From assembly GCF_025231485.1 (NCBI RefSeq), contig NZ_CP104003.1:1922001-1986000 (forward strand): a stretch of 64,000 nt of DNA, written 5' to 3'. The position numbers and the translations under genes are program-made. This document shows positions 17,361-26,332 of the stretch, piece by piece. Positions within the stretch are counted from its first letter, which is position 1; every line of letters starts with the position of its first letter. Source of the DNA: Salinirubellus salinus. Its GTDB lineage: Archaea; Halobacteriota; Halobacteria; Halobacteriales; Haloarculaceae. Under the pieces are notes generated by a model that worked only from the letters and a program-made list of their open reading frames with translations, was not told the origin of the DNA and did no database searches.

Positions 17361-18008
17361 ATGGAGGAAGCCGCCGCGGTCCGTCGGGCCGTCGCCGAGA
17401 CCGTCCGCGACGTGGTCCCCGAACCCCTCCAGGACCGCATCGTCGGGTTCGTCGACGACGGCTCGATGGTGCCGGGGACGGTGACGGTACTCGCCGCCGA
17501 GTCGTTCGGCGGCGAGGAGGTGGCCGTCGACCCCCTGCTCGAGCGTGCCGTCGGCGTCCAGCTCATCTACGACGGGCTGCGTCTGACCCGCGACCTCGTC
17601 CACGACGAGCCGTGGGACCGGGGAGAGAAACCCGACGCCGACATGGGCATCCTCGCCGCGGACGTGATGGTCGCCCGTGGATTCTACCTGCTCGCCCGCT
17701 CGGAGGCCGCCGAGTGTGCCGTCGAGGTGGTCCGAGCGTTCGGCCGGGACCAGACGGCGTTCCGCGCGGGCGGCGACACCTCGCTCGACTCGCGACTGGA
17801 GTCGGACGTCCTCGAGCTGGCCGTCCTCGCGGGTGCGACGGCCGTCGGCGTGACCGTCTCCGACGCCGACCTCGCAGGGTTCGCCAACGGGCAGGTCGAC
17901 GGTGTCGGCTACCCGCCCGTCGACGGGACCGTGGCCGGGGGGCTCCGGGCGGACCTCCGGGCGCTGGCGGACGGGCACGTCGGCGAGCGGGCGGCCCGGA
18001 GTGACTGA
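17361..18008 (+). CDS. Haloarchaeal protein of unknown function, distantly polyprenyl-synthase-like
   Basis: A 215-residue soluble, largely helical protein. The stretch GVQLIYDGLRLTRDLVHD and the regular all-helical layout recall isoprenyl-diphosphate synthases, but the two Asp-rich metal motifs of active enzymes are absent, so catalysis is doubtful. ATG 17361 is preceded by an overlapping GTG (17358). The last codons lie inside the first copy of a 37-bp tandem repeat that runs on for three copies past the stop, which may have changed the natural C-terminus (HVGERAARSD). Confidence 0.6.
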   Translation: MEEAAAVRRAVAETVRDVVPEPLQDRIVGFVDDGSMVPGTVTVLAAESFGGEEVAVDPLLERAVGVQLIYDGLRLTRDLVHDEPWDRGEKPDADMGILAADVMVARGFYLLARSEAAECAVEVVRAFGRDQTAFRAGGDTSLDSRLESDVLELAVLAGATAVGVTVSDADLAGFANGQVDGVGYPPVDGTVAGGLRADLRALADGHVGERAARSD

Positions 18009-18106
18009 ACCTCGGTCCGGCGAGCGGGCGGCCCGGAGTGACTGAACCTCGGTCCGGCGAGCGGGCGGCCCGGAGTGACTGAACCTCGGTCCGGCGAGCG
18101 GGCGGC
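17982..18106. repeat. 37-bp tandem repeat, 3.4 copies, spanning a stop codon
   Basis: The unit begins GGCGAGCGGGCGGCCCGGAG and continues TGACTGAACCTCGGTCC. Copies occupy 17982-18018, 18019-18055 and 18056-18092 with no differences seen, plus a partial copy 18093-18106. The first copy holds the last codons and stop of the upstream gene. Perfect identity suggests recent slippage or unequal recombination. Copies are contiguous without spacers, so this is not CRISPR. Confidence 0.95.
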
Positions 18107-18253
18107 GAGCCACCACTCGCCGTTCTGCTACTCCGCGCTCGCGTTGCTGGCGCTGGCGGCGTCCGCACTCGTCCGAGTACCGTGACACTCCGGGACAGCG
18201 CCGTCCCCGTATCGAAACGACTAAAGACGAATCCCGGCTACCAAGGAATGCCT
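18107..18253. other. Intergenic region between minisatellite and tRNA-Thr
   Basis: This 147-base region has no recognisable gene. It includes GC-rich dyads, and the stretch AACGACTAAAGACG (18218-18231) lies just upstream of tRNA-Thr, a plausible tRNA promoter location. Confidence 0.35.
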
Positions 18254-18325
18254 GCCTGGGTAGCTTAGCGGTAAAGCGCGTCCTTGGTAAGGACGAGAGC
18301 CCGGGTTCAAATCCCGGCCTAGGCT
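18254..18325 (+). tRNA. tRNA-Thr (anticodon GGT)
   Basis: A 72-base cloverleaf. The acceptor GCCTGGG (18254-18260) pairs with CCTAGGC (18318-18324, one G-U pair), with discriminator U. The D-arm contains TTAGCGGTAAAGC, the anticodon stem CGTCC/GGACG encloses TTGGTAA (anticodon GGT), and the T-arm is GGGTTCAAATCCC. No intron, no encoded CCA. Confidence 0.95.
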
Positions 18326-18355
18326 TCTCCGATTCTCGTACCGACGAGCGACGAC

Positions 18356-19003
18356 TCAGTCCACGAGCGCGCTCAGCACGCGCCCCTCCACCTTCCGCAG
18401 GTGTTCGCCGACCGTCCCGGCCGAGAGGCCAACCGCCTCGGCGATGATCTCGTGGGTCGTCTGTCGTGGCACCTCGTAGTAGCCGAGTTCGACAGCGGCC
18501 TCGAGGATCTCCTGCTGGCGGGCGGTGAGCGCGGAGAACAGTTCGCCGGTGTCGGGGTGGTAGTCACCCATCCGGTCGAGCGTCAGCGTGATGTCCGAGG
18601 GGATGTCGGCGACCGCCCGCTGGATGGCGCCGCCGTCGCCGAGGACGGTGAAGCGGATGCCACCGCCGGCGGTGCACTCGACGGGTGTCTCGAGGATGAT
18701 CTCGTTCTGCTGGACGACGTCCAGGAGCGCACGGGTCCGGTCGTTCGGGTGGAAGTGGACGTACGCCAGCCCCTCACCCTCGCCCGAGACCTCGAAGTCG
18801 ATGATGTCCTCGTGAGCCGCGATGAGTTCGGCCGCCCGTGCCATGTCCCCCCGCAGGGCGTACAGCATGACCCCGGTCCCGTCGTCGAGCAGGTTGATCT
18901 GCTGGATCGACTCGCGGGTGACCGCCGGGTCGGTCGCGAGCGACCGATCGACCGGGTGGAACCCCCCGTCGTCGGGCGTGAGCGACACCGTCGCGTAGCG
19001 CAT
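18356..19003 (-). CDS. Bat-type (bacterio-opsin activator-like) HTH regulator
   Basis: A 215-residue regulator of the large haloarchaeal HTH_10 family. Residues 1-150 form the alpha/beta sensor part typical of Bat-like proteins. The C-terminal 55 residues carry the characteristic helix-turn-helix beginning LTARQQEILEAAVELGYYEV and continuing PRQTTHEIIAEAVGLSAGT. The target is unknown. It is divergently arranged with the R2lox-like gene 122 bases away, which makes that gene an obvious candidate target. Confidence 0.88.
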   Translation of the reverse strand: MRYATVSLTPDDGGFHPVDRSLATDPAVTRESIQQINLLDDGTGVMLYALRGDMARAAELIAAHEDIIDFEVSGEGEGLAYVHFHPNDRTRALLDVVQQNEIILETPVECTAGGGIRFTVLGDGGAIQRAVADIPSDITLTLDRMGDYHPDTGELFSALTARQQEILEAAVELGYYEVPRQTTHEIIAEAVGLSAGTVGEHLRKVEGRVLSALVD

Positions 19004-19125
19004 ACTCCCGATTGCGTGTCACCCCCCTTGGCCCTTCCCCACCGGGCCGACGTCGACCCCCTGTTAAACTACCCTCGGGTGTGAGGCGATAGTCGGAGGG
19101 ATAGAGAGTCCCACCCACGGTTCGT

Positions 19126-20094
19126 ATGACGCGCTACGCAGATCAGGGCCGTTCGCTCCGACTCGACCCGGAGAGCCAGTCGGGCGGGTACTTCCGGCAC
19201 GCGGTGTACAACCACTGGGACCCCTACGAGGACGTCCCGGAGTCGCTCCTCGAGCAGGACCGCCAGCGGCTGATGGCCACCGACCGGGACGCCGTCAGCG
19301 AGACGGCCTTCGACGACCTGCGCCAGTCGCTCGCGCTGTTCGGCGCCGGCGAGGAGGCCGTCACGGAGGACCTCGCCCCGCTGATGCTGGCGCTCGACGA
19401 CATCGACGACCAGATGTTCGTCTCCTCGCAGATCTACGAGGAGGCCAAGCACACCCAGTTCTTCGACCGCTACTGGCGTGACGTGATCGACCCCGTCGCC
19501 GGGCACCACGGCTTCGAGGTCACGAACCCCACCGACGAACGCTACTTCATGCCTGCCTACGAGGCGCTGTTCGACGGCACCGAGGCGGCGATGCACCGAC
19601 TCCTCGAACCCGGCGAGGACACCCCCGAGAACCGGGTCCGGGCGTACTGTCACTACCACCTCACCGTCGAGAGCGTGCTCGCCCAGACGGGCTACTACGG
19701 GCTGACGAACTCGCTCTCGGACTCGAACGTCGACATCACCCAGCCCGAGGCCCCCGACCTCGAACTCGACGGGCTCGTGGAGGGGATCAGTTACATCCGC
19801 TCGGACGAGGGCCGCCACGTCGGCTTCGGGATGCACAAGGTCCAGCAGCACCTCGCCGAGGACGGCGTCGACGAGCAGGTCGTCCGCTCGACGCTCCAGG
19901 AGCTGATGCCCCACGTCGCCGGCATCGTCTCGTACTCCGACGAACTGGTCGACCCGGTCCCGCTCGTCGAGTACGCCCGCGACAAGCTCACCCGCCGCAT
20001 CGAGATCATCACGAACGCGGACGCCGAGATCCCGGACGTGGAGGAGCTGGTGCGTCTGGACGACGGGAACGGGGCGACCCCCGCCGACGACTAG
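19126..20094 (+). CDS. R2-like ligand-binding oxidase (R2lox) / ribonucleotide-reductase small-subunit superfamily
   Basis: A 322-residue di-metal protein. The six metal ligands of the family can be read: Glu76 (GEEAVTEDL), Glu106 and His109 (EEAKH), Glu182 (YHLTVESVLAQTGY), Glu228 and His231 (SDEGRH). Val79 and Tyr177 stand at the positions that form the unusual Val-Tyr ether cross-link in R2lox (E+3 and E-5 relative to the ligands). That, together with the 'LAQTGYYGL' and 'EGISYIRSDEGRH' blocks, favours R2lox over a true ribonucleotide reductase subunit. R2lox proteins hold a Mn/Fe site and a long-chain ligand; their physiological reaction is unknown. No large ribonucleotide reductase subunit is adjacent. 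Confidence 0.82.
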   Translation: MTRYADQGRSLRLDPESQSGGYFRHAVYNHWDPYEDVPESLLEQDRQRLMATDRDAVSETAFDDLRQSLALFGAGEEAVTEDLAPLMLALDDIDDQMFVSSQIYEEAKHTQFFDRYWRDVIDPVAGHHGFEVTNPTDERYFMPAYEALFDGTEAAMHRLLEPGEDTPENRVRAYCHYHLTVESVLAQTGYYGLTNSLSDSNVDITQPEAPDLELDGLVEGISYIRSDEGRHVGFGMHKVQQHLAEDGVDEQVVRSTLQELMPHVAGIVSYSDELVDPVPLVEYARDKLTRRIEIITNADAEIPDVEELVRLDDGNGATPADD

Positions 20095-20097
20095 GGA

Positions 20098-20215
20098 CCA
20101 CTGTTTCCGCCTCGGGTGCGAGCTCCGCGCGCACCGCTCGTCGCAAAACCGTGGGGAGAAAGTGCGCTCCTCGCTTCGCTCGGAGCGGGTGGGTGCACTG
20201 GCCCGCGCCGCCTCA
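20098..20215 (+). repeat. Dispersed structured element, copy 1
   Basis: Begins about 4 bases after the R2lox stop. First hairpin: GGTGCG/CGCACC near 20115-20135. Second hairpin: GCTCC-TC-GC-TTC-GC-TC-GGAGC at 20166-20186, with the symmetrical TC/TC internal loop found in all five copies. The GTGGGTGCACT tail matches the other copies. The outer stem is the weakest of the five. See the other copies at 25030, 26063, 31198 and 42248. Confidence 0.75.
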
Positions 20216-20264
20216 GCACCACACCGCCTCCGCACAGCCTCCGCTCGTTTCCTGCTCGTCCCCG

Positions 20265-21803
20265 CTACCCCACCGTCAGCGGCCACGCCAGGGCAAGCAG
20301 CCCGAGCAGGACGCTCGCGACGAGCAACCCGAGGAGCACGTCGAGGACGCTACCCGCACGGAGCATCTGCTCGCGGGTCACCTCGCCCGTGCCGAAGACG
20401 ATGGCGTTCGGCGGCGTGGCGACGGGGAGGGCGAAGCCGAAACTGGAGGCGACGGCGGCGACGACGGCGAGGAACACGCCCGCGGTCCCGGCGTCGGTGC
20501 CGAGCGTCGCGGCGTAGGCCGGCCCGAGGGTGACGAGGACGGGTGCGAGGATGGCCGTCATCGCCGTGTTCGACGCGAGTTCACCCAGCCCGATGGTGAC
20601 GAGGACGACGGCCACGACGAGGACGACGGCCGGCACCCCGCCGAGCGACCCGACGGTCACGTCGGCGAGCCACGTCGTCGCGTCGGTGGCGACCAGCGCG
20701 TCCGCGAGCGAGAGCCCGCCACCGAGCAGGAGGAGCGTCCCCCAGTCCACGTCGACGAGCGTCTCCCACTCGGCCGCCCCGCTCACGACGAGCGCCGGGA
20801 TGGCGAGCAGCCCGACGAGGACGTAGAACAGGAGTCCCTGATGGCCCGTGGTACCGAGGAGGTTCGCCGCGTCGCCGCCGAACAGGGTGACGAACGCCCG
20901 CTCCGGGAGGTAGGGCTCGAACAGGAACCCCAGCCCGCCGAGGACCCAGAGCAGCGCCGTCGTGGCCGTGACCGCGAGGGTCCGCCGCGCGGCCGTGGAG
21001 AGTGACCCGGCCGCGGCGAGTCGGCGGCGGGCGACCGCACGGGCGGGACTGGCGTCGTCGGTCGCTGGCGGGTAGAGCCGGACGAGCAGCGCCCACGCCA
21101 CCGGCAGGGTCACGGCGACGACGGGCAGGCCGACGAGCGACCACTGGAGGAAGCCGATGCGGTAGTCGAGCGCCCGTTCGACCTGCGCGACGACGATGGC
21201 GTTGGGCGGTGTCCCGACGATGGTGCCGACGCCGCCGATGCTGGCGGCGTAGGCGACGCCGAGCAACATCGCCACCTCGACGTTGGCGAGGCCGTCACCG
21301 TCCCCGTCGCTCCGGCCGCCGTCGGTCGCGCCGGGGACGAGTTGCCCCCCGATGCCGAGCGCGATGGGCGCCATCATCGCCGCCGTCGCGGAGTTCGATA
21401 CGAGCATCGACAGGCCGGCCGTCGTGACCATCACGACGAAGACGAGGCCGCGGGGCGACCCGCCGACGCGCGCGACGAGCGTGAACGCGGCCCGGCGGTC
21501 CAGGCCGTGTGACTGGAGCGCCGCGGCGAGGGCGAAGCCCGCGAACAGCAGGAAGACGACGGGGTCGGCGAACGACGCCAGCGCCGGGACGAGGCTCGGG
21601 TAGACGCCGAAGCCGGCGAGGAGGGCGGGGACACAGAGGGCCGTGACCGGGAGCGGGAGCGCCCCGGTCACCCAGCAGACGGCGGCGAACGTGCCGGTGG
21701 CGACGGCGTACTGGCCCGCCGTCGAGAGCCCGTCGATGGGGGCGAGAGTGACGGCGGCCGTGGCGAGAGCGGCGAGGGCGAGGAAGGCCGGACGCCGGCT
21801 CAT
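20265..21803 (-). CDS. DASS/SLC13-family anion (dicarboxylate or sulfate) permease
   Basis: A 512-residue polytopic membrane protein with about 11-12 hydrophobic segments. The two Ser-Asn-Thr type substrate/sodium motifs of the divalent-anion:sodium symporter family are visible: [12 protein letters not shown] in the N-terminal half and [12 protein letters not shown] in the C-terminal half, each followed by a 'TPPNAIV' motif ([20 protein letters not shown]). It probably imports dicarboxylates, sulfate or phosphate with sodium, fitting a high-salt cell. Its start overlaps the stop of the VIT-family gene by 4 bases, so they are co-transcribed. Confidence 0.88.
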   Translation of the reverse strand: MSRRPAFLALAALATAAVTLAPIDGLSTAGQYAVATGTFAAVCWVTGALPLPVTALCVPALLAGFGVYPSLVPALASFADPVVFLLFAGFALAAALQSHGLDRRAAFTLVARVGGSPRGLVFVVMVTTAGLSMLVSNSATAAMMAPIALGIGGQLVPGATDGGRSDGDGDGLANVEVAMLLGVAYAASIGGVGTIVGTPPNAIVVAQVERALDYRIGFLQWSLVGLPVVAVTLPVAWALLVRLYPPATDDASPARAVARRRLAAAGSLSTAARRTLAVTATTALLWVLGGLGFLFEPYLPERAFVTLFGGDAANLLGTTGHQGLLFYVLVGLLAIPALVVSGAAEWETLVDVDWGTLLLLGGGLSLADALVATDATTWLADVTVGSLGGVPAVVLVVAVVLVTIGLGELASNTAMTAILAPVLVTLGPAYAATLGTDAGTAGVFLAVVAAVASSFGFALPVATPPNAIVFGTGEVTREQMLRAGSVLDVLLGLLVASVLLGLLALAWPLTVG

Positions 21804-22336
21804 GCCGCCCCGGCGAGCAGTTCACCGACGACGAACGCGACGGCGGCGGCCACCATCCCGACCACGAGCACCTCCGTCCCCGCGAGGTACCAGCGTCGCG
21901 GGATGACGAGGCTCCGCGCCGCCCCGACGAGGAAGAACGCGACGCCCGTGGCGACGATGGAGGAGAGGAACAGCGGCCGGATCTCGAGGACGTAGGGCAC
22001 CAGCGGGAGCGCCCCCGCGACGACGAACGCGAGGAACGTCGCCAGCGCGGTCTGTCCCGGTCGCTTGCCGCCGTCGTCCGGCGTCTCGCCGGCCCCGCGC
22101 GCGTACTCCAGTTCCGAGCGCCGCGAGAGGAAGTTCGACATCCCCATCGAGAAGCCGTCGGCGAACAGGTTCGCAGCGCCGAGGATGAGGACGATACTGG
22201 GTTCGAGCGCCGCCCCCGCGACCCCGGCGACGACGGCGAACGTCGTCACGATGCCGTCGTTGGCCCCGTAGACCAGTTCCGCGATGTAGGCTCCGGCCGT
22301 CTCGTCCACCTCGTCGCCGAACAACGCACCGAGCAT
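21800..22336 (-). CDS. VIT1/CCC1-family iron/manganese transporter
   Basis: A 178-residue membrane protein of the vacuolar-iron-transporter type. It shows the family pattern: first segment with '[19 protein letters not shown]', second with '[21 protein letters not shown]' and the RRSELEYAR loop, then three more membrane segments. It lacks the long cytoplasmic metal-binding helical insert of plant VITs, as in short prokaryotic members. It probably exports ferrous iron or manganese. ATG 22336 starts the family sequence directly; a longer frame upstream is spurious because it runs antisense through the divergent gene. Confidence 0.85.
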   Translation of the reverse strand: MLGALFGDEVDETAGAYIAELVYGANDGIVTTFAVVAGVAGAALEPSIVLILGAANLFADGFSMGMSNFLSRRSELEYARGAGETPDDGGKRPGQTALATFLAFVVAGALPLVPYVLEIRPLFLSSIVATGVAFFLVGAARSLVIPRRWYLAGTEVLVVGMVAAAVAFVVGELLAGAA

Positions 22337-22418
22337 GATGGGTGGGCGACGGGACGACCCAAGAGCGTTCCCCCGCCCCACCGACACCTTTCTGCCCGGG
22401 CGGGTCGAGACTGGAGCA

Positions 22419-23792
22419 GTGACCGAGCGAAACGTCGCGCTGGTCTGTCTGGAGGCGGTCCGGGCCGACGCGTTCGCGGTCCACGCCGAGCGACTGGCCG
22501 CGCTCGCGGACGTGACCTTCGCCGAGTGTCGCGCCGCGAGTTCGTGGGCCGTCCCCAGCCACGCCTCGATGTTCACCGGTCGCCTCCCGCACGAACACGG
22601 CGTCCACGCGTTCGCCCCCGACTTCTCGGCGGTCGACCGCTCTGCGACGTTCCTCGCCGGACTCGACCACCGCGCGGTCGGCGTCAGCGCGAACCGCGAC
22701 GTCGGGTCGTCCAGCGGCCTCGACACGTGGTTCGACACGTTCGTCGACGTGGACCCGACGCAACGGTACCCGTGGGGACTCGACGCCGAGTCGTTCCGCC
22801 TCGACTACGACGGGGCGCTCCCCCGGCCGGTCGGCGCGCTCGCGGCCGCACTCGGCCACGAGCACCCGGTCGCCTCGCTCGCCAACCTCGGCGCGCTCGG
22901 CCTGCGTGACCGTGCCGAGCGGAGCGACCGACCCGTCCCCGCCGACGACGGGATGCGCGTGATAGAGCGTGCGGTGGACCGGGAACTCGTGGACGGAGAC
23001 GACGGGACCGAGCCGTGGTTCCTGTTCGTCGACGCGATGGACGCCCACGCCCCACACCGGCGCCTCGGCCTGCCGGAGTTCACAGACCTCGCGGTCCCGG
23101 ACGGCTGGTCGTACACGGAGTCCGACGCACCCGCGTACCTCCAGCACCCCGACCAGTACGCCGCGGACGTGGACCACCTCCGGGCCTGCTACGACGCCTC
23201 GGTCCGCTACCTCGACCGTCGGGTCGCGGCGCTGGCCGAGCGGCTCGTCACCGCGAGCGACCGCCCCACCACCGTCGTCGTCACGGCCGCCCACGGCGAA
23301 CACCTCCTGTATCCGGGCGACGAGGGGCGACTCGGCCACGTCGGCAGCCTCGGCGAGGGACTCCTCCGGGTCCCGCTCCTCGTCGTGAACCCACCGGCGG
23401 GCTACCCCGACCGCGTCGCGGCACCCGTCTCACACCTCGCGCTCCCCGACCTGCTCGTCGGCCTCGCCGGGAGCGAGACGCCGGACGTGACCGCCGACCG
23501 CACGGTCGCGGAGGTGGTCGGTCCCGCCCCCGGCAGTGAGGGCCTCGACGGGGTCCCACCGGGCGAGTGGGACCGGGCCATCCGGTGTGCCGTCGACGGC
23601 ACCGCGAAGTTCTGCTGGGACTCGCTGGGCAATCGCCGGCGCTACGAGGTGACCGGCCCGAACGACCAGTCCGACCCCGAGGTGGCCCCACCGCCGGACT
23701 GGGGACGCGACCGGTTCCGCGAGGACGAGGAGTCGGTCGCCGCGTTCCGCGAGCGGGTCGAGTCCGGGGCAGGTCCCGAGCCGCCGTGCTAG
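22419..23792 (+). CDS. Sulfatase-superfamily protein with degenerate active site
   Basis: A 457-residue soluble protein with the sulfatase/alkaline-phosphatase fold: opening [16 protein letters not shown], the nucleophile loop [22 protein letters not shown] and the later TAAHGEH. In the usual haloarchaeal form the loop reads S-W-T-x-P-S-H and the others VDxxRAD and SDHGE. Here the nucleophile position is Ala44, the first metal Asp is Glu12, and the second metal Asp before HGE is Ala291. Three active-site positions are thus changed although the fold is intact and the gene is undamaged. It may bind rather than cleave a sulfate or phosphate ester. GTG 22419 is the start; the VIT gene diverges 82 bases upstream. 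Confidence 0.75.
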   Translation: MTERNVALVCLEAVRADAFAVHAERLAALADVTFAECRAASSWAVPSHASMFTGRLPHEHGVHAFAPDFSAVDRSATFLAGLDHRAVGVSANRDVGSSSGLDTWFDTFVDVDPTQRYPWGLDAESFRLDYDGALPRPVGALAAALGHEHPVASLANLGALGLRDRAERSDRPVPADDGMRVIERAVDRELVDGDDGTEPWFLFVDAMDAHAPHRRLGLPEFTDLAVPDGWSYTESDAPAYLQHPDQYAADVDHLRACYDASVRYLDRRVAALAERLVTASDRPTTVVVTAAHGEHLLYPGDEGRLGHVGSLGEGLLRVPLLVVNPPAGYPDRVAAPVSHLALPDLLVGLAGSETPDVTADRTVAEVVGPAPGSEGLDGVPPGEWDRAIRCAVDGTAKFCWDSLGNRRRYEVTGPNDQSDPEVAPPPDWGRDRFREDEESVAAFRERVESGAGPEPPC

Positions 23793-23956
23793 AGACGCCC
23801 ACCCATTTTAATTCCACTAGGATGGGGGATGCCTGAAGATACGCTAATGGATATTAACATTATAATTCATAAGGGTTTTGTACTGGCTCCCGAGACGTGG
23901 AGACGCACACAGGAGCGGGTCGCCAGCACGGCGCGCCGCTCAGGACTACCACAACA
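23793..23956 (+). promoter_or_regulatory. AT-rich regulatory region upstream of isocitrate lyase
   Basis: This 164-base gap contains the AT-richest stretch in the vicinity (23832-23882, with ATTAACATTATAATTCATAA) and another A/T patch (CATTTTAATTCC near 23812). Either can supply a TATA element. With the ATG at 23957, the transcript would carry a leader of 50 bases or more, unlike most genes here. This suggests regulated expression, as expected for an acetate-induced gene. A short open frame starting at 23829 overlaps this region but has no coding character. Confidence 0.5.
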
Positions 23957-25027
23957 ATGGGACACGACAACGACGGCGTGGACAAGGTCGCGAGCCGAGT
24001 CCACAACACGGACCCGATGATTCGAGACGTCGACAACCAGGCGGCCCGCGAGTTCCGCCAGAAACTGGACGAGCAGGACTTCGTCTTCGCTCCCGGTATC
24101 TACCACGCGCTCGACGCCCGGCTGGCCGAGATGGCCGGCCTGGACGCCGCGTACATGTCGGGCTACTCGACGGTGCTGGGCCAGTTCGGCTTCCCGGACC
24201 TCGAGATGGTCACGATGACCGAGATGGTCGAGAACGCGAAGCGCATCGTCGAGGCGACGAACCTGCCGGTCGTCGCCGACTGTGACACCGGCTACGGTGG
24301 CATCCACAACGTCCGCCGCGCCGTGCGCGAGTACGAGAAGGCCGGCGTCGCCGCCGTCCACATCGAGGACCAGACGACCCCGAAGCGCTGTGGCCACATC
24401 GCGGGCAAGCAGATTGTCTCGCGTGAAGACGCGAAGGCCCGCTTCAGCGCGGCCGTCGACGCCAAGCAGGACGAGGACACCTTCATCATCGCCCGCACCG
24501 ACGCCTACGGCTCGGCCAACGGCGACTGGGAGGAGCACCTCGAGCGCGGCCGCATCTACGCCGACGCCGGCGTCGACATGGTCTGGCCCGAGATGCCCGA
24601 CCCGTCCCGTCAGGACGCGGTCAACTACGCGGAGACCATCCACGAGACCCACCCGGACCTGAAGCTGGCGTTCAACTACTCCAGTTCGTTCGCGTGGAGC
24701 CAGGAGGACGACCCGCTCACGTTCCAGGAGCTCGGCGACCTCGGCTACGAGTACATCTTCATCACGCTGTTCGCGCTCCACTCGGGCGCGCACTCGGTCT
24801 ACGAGGACTTCAAGAAGCTCGCCGAGGGCGACGAGGAAGGCCAGTTCGACCTCGAGCAGCGCTACCTCGGCCACGAGACCGAGAGCCACCACGAGCTCTC
24901 GTTCGTCTCGCGGTTCCAGGACATCGAGGCGCAGTTCGACCCCGCCGCCAAGGAGCGGATGGAGAAGTCCGCTGGCTTCTCCGAGGACGAGTCGGACCCG
25001 ATCTCGAGCCAGAACGACGACGACTAA
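23957..25027 (+). CDS. aceA: Isocitrate lyase
   Basis: A 356-residue TIM-barrel lyase that would split isocitrate to succinate and glyoxylate during growth on acetate or fatty acids. The signature around the catalytic Cys is [15 protein letters not shown], the haloarchaeal form of the KKCGH motif, and [14 protein letters not shown] matches the metal/substrate loop. ATG 23957 (MGHDNDGVD) is chosen over an ATG 20 codons upstream because the upstream residues are non-family. A 2-methylisocitrate lyase role cannot be excluded by reading alone, but the KRCGH form and length fit isocitrate lyase. No malate synthase is adjacent. A structured repeat element follows the stop after 3 bases. Confidence 0.88.
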   Translation: MGHDNDGVDKVASRVHNTDPMIRDVDNQAAREFRQKLDEQDFVFAPGIYHALDARLAEMAGLDAAYMSGYSTVLGQFGFPDLEMVTMTEMVENAKRIVEATNLPVVADCDTGYGGIHNVRRAVREYEKAGVAAVHIEDQTTPKRCGHIAGKQIVSREDAKARFSAAVDAKQDEDTFIIARTDAYGSANGDWEEHLERGRIYADAGVDMVWPEMPDPSRQDAVNYAETIHETHPDLKLAFNYSSSFAWSQEDDPLTFQELGDLGYEYIFITLFALHSGAHSVYEDFKKLAEGDEEGQFDLEQRYLGHETESHHELSFVSRFQDIEAQFDPAAKERMEKSAGFSEDESDPISSQNDDD

Positions 25028-25029
25028 TC

Positions 25030-25165
25030 ACGAAAGTTTTGCTGTCGGGTTCGCACCTGCGGCGCGAACCACTCCAGCGGAACTTTCGATTCAAAAGGCG
25101 CCGCTCGGGCCTCCGGCCCTCGCGGCGGGTGGGTGCGCTCGACCGCACCGCGACCGCCCCGCACG
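25030..25165 (+). repeat. Dispersed structured element, copy 2
   Basis: Outer stem CGAAAGTTTTGCTG (25031-25044) pairs with CAGCGGAACTTTCG (25075-25088), with two G-U pairs. It encloses hairpin GGTTCGC/GCGAACC (25048-25070). After the spacer ATTCAAAAGG comes a second hairpin CGCCGC-TC-GGGCC-TCC-GGCCC-TC-GCGGCG (25099-25127). The tail GGGTGGGTGCGCTCGACCGC follows. It begins 3 bases after the isocitrate lyase stop, in the sense orientation. Confidence 0.9.
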
Positions 25166-25266
25166 GCCTCGACCGTGTGACATTCTTTCACGGACACGGC
25201 CCGCGAGCGGCGCTCTTTCGTGTGAATCGTCGATAGCGTTATACGAATCCACGGCACAGTCCGACT

Positions 25267-26058
25267 GTGTCTAGTACGAACGCTCCCATCCACGTCCTCT
25301 ACGTGGACGACGACCCTGCACTCGTCGACCTCGTCGGCGAGTACCTGGAGCGTGAGGTAGAGCGCCTCGAGGTCGACACCGCCACCGACGTCGACGAGGC
25401 GCTCGAGCGGTTCCACGACCCGGACGAGCAGATCGACTGCATAGTCTCGGACCACGAGATGTCCGGGATGGACGGACTCGCCTTCCTCCGTGCGGTCCGC
25501 GAGACGGACCCACACCTCCCCTTCCTCATCTACACCGGTCGCGGCTCCGAGGAGGTGGCCCAGGAGGCCATCTCGCAGGGCGTGACCGACTACATGCAGA
25601 AGGCCCGCGGGATGGCCCAGTACGCCGTCCTCGCCAACCGCATCGTCCAGGCCGTCGAAAAGTACCGCGCCGAACGCGACACCCGACGGCGGCTCCTCGC
25701 GCTCGAGACGGCGTGGCAGGGCATCTGTATCGTCGACCGAGGCGGCGAGGTGGAGTACGCCAACAGCGCCTTCCTCGACCTCTACGGCTACCGCGAGGAC
25801 CAGTTGCTCGGGCGCCCGTGGGAGGAACTCTACCCGGCCGCTGAGGCCGAACGCCTCCGCGAGGAGGTGCTCCCGCGCCTGCAGGACACCGGCGGGTGGG
25901 CCGGCGAGAGCGTCGGCCTCCACGAGACCGGCGAGACGTTCCCCCAGACGATGTCGGTCGCCGAACTTCCGGACGGCGGGTTCGTCGCCGCGGCAGACCA
26001 CCTCGACCGTACCCGCGAGGACGGGCGGGCGACGCTGGGGGAAGAGGCCGAGGACTGA
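25267..26058 (+). CDS. Response regulator receiver-PAS protein
   Basis: A 263-residue cytoplasmic protein. Residues 8-125 are a receiver domain: acidic pocket VDDDP, phospho-acceptor Asp in IVSDHEMSGMDG, conserved Thr in IYTGRG and Lys in YMQKARG. Residues 145-250 are a PAS domain (LETAWQGICIVDRGGEVEYA, GYREDQLLGRPWEELYP). No output domain such as a kinase or DNA-binding helix follows, so it may act by protein contacts or be a stand-alone relay. GTG 25267 is the start. Structured repeat elements lie on both sides of the gene. Confidence 0.87.
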   Translation: MSSTNAPIHVLYVDDDPALVDLVGEYLEREVERLEVDTATDVDEALERFHDPDEQIDCIVSDHEMSGMDGLAFLRAVRETDPHLPFLIYTGRGSEEVAQEAISQGVTDYMQKARGMAQYAVLANRIVQAVEKYRAERDTRRRLLALETAWQGICIVDRGGEVEYANSAFLDLYGYREDQLLGRPWEELYPAAEAERLREEVLPRLQDTGGWAGESVGLHETGETFPQTMSVAELPDGGFVAAADHLDRTREDGRATLGEEAED

Positions 26059-26062
26059 CGCC

Positions 26063-26175
26063 GCCAAAGTTTTTCGCACGGGTTCACGCCTGTGGCGCGA
26101 ACCGCTCGCGAAGAACTCTGGATTCAAAAGCGCGCCTCGCTGCGCTCGGCGCGGGGGGGCGAGCTATTTTCCCGC
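26063..26175 (+). repeat. Dispersed structured element, copy 3
   Basis: Outer stem CCAAAGTTTTTCGC (26064-26077) with GCGAAGAACTCTGG (26108-26121), one mismatch and one G-U pair. Inner hairpin GGTTC-A-CGCC-TGT-GGCG-C-GAACC (26081-26103). Spacer GATTCAAAAG. Second hairpin CGCGCC-TC-GC-TGC-GC-TC-GGCGCG (26131-26153), keeping the TC/TC loop. It starts 5 bases after the response regulator stop. The tail is more diverged than in the other copies. Confidence 0.88.
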
Positions 26176-26304
26176 ACAGCCCCGCCAGCCGCAGTTCTCT
26201 CGTGGCTGTCTCAGGTACCAGTAGTGGCTCGGCGCTCGGCGTGCGGCCGACCGCAGAGGCCGTGCGAGACGGCCACACGCCGCGGAACGAACGACCCACA
26301 AGGG

Positions 26305-26310
26305 TTTAAT
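26305..26310 (+). promoter_or_regulatory. TATA-like box for the TRAM-domain gene
   Basis: TTTAAT lies 23-28 bases before ATG 26333, fitting a leaderless transcript. Confidence 0.5.
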
Positions 26311-26332
26311 CGGTCGCCTCGAACCTTGCCGT

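Noticed and set aside
17982-18106. Direct repeats considered as a CRISPR array
   Set aside because: Units are contiguous without unique spacers, and there are no cas genes.
23829-24020. Small frame in the AT-rich stretch before isocitrate lyase
   Set aside because: Starts in a promoter-like region, overlaps the lyase in another frame and its residues do not look haloarchaeal (few acidic residues, Arg/Thr-rich end).
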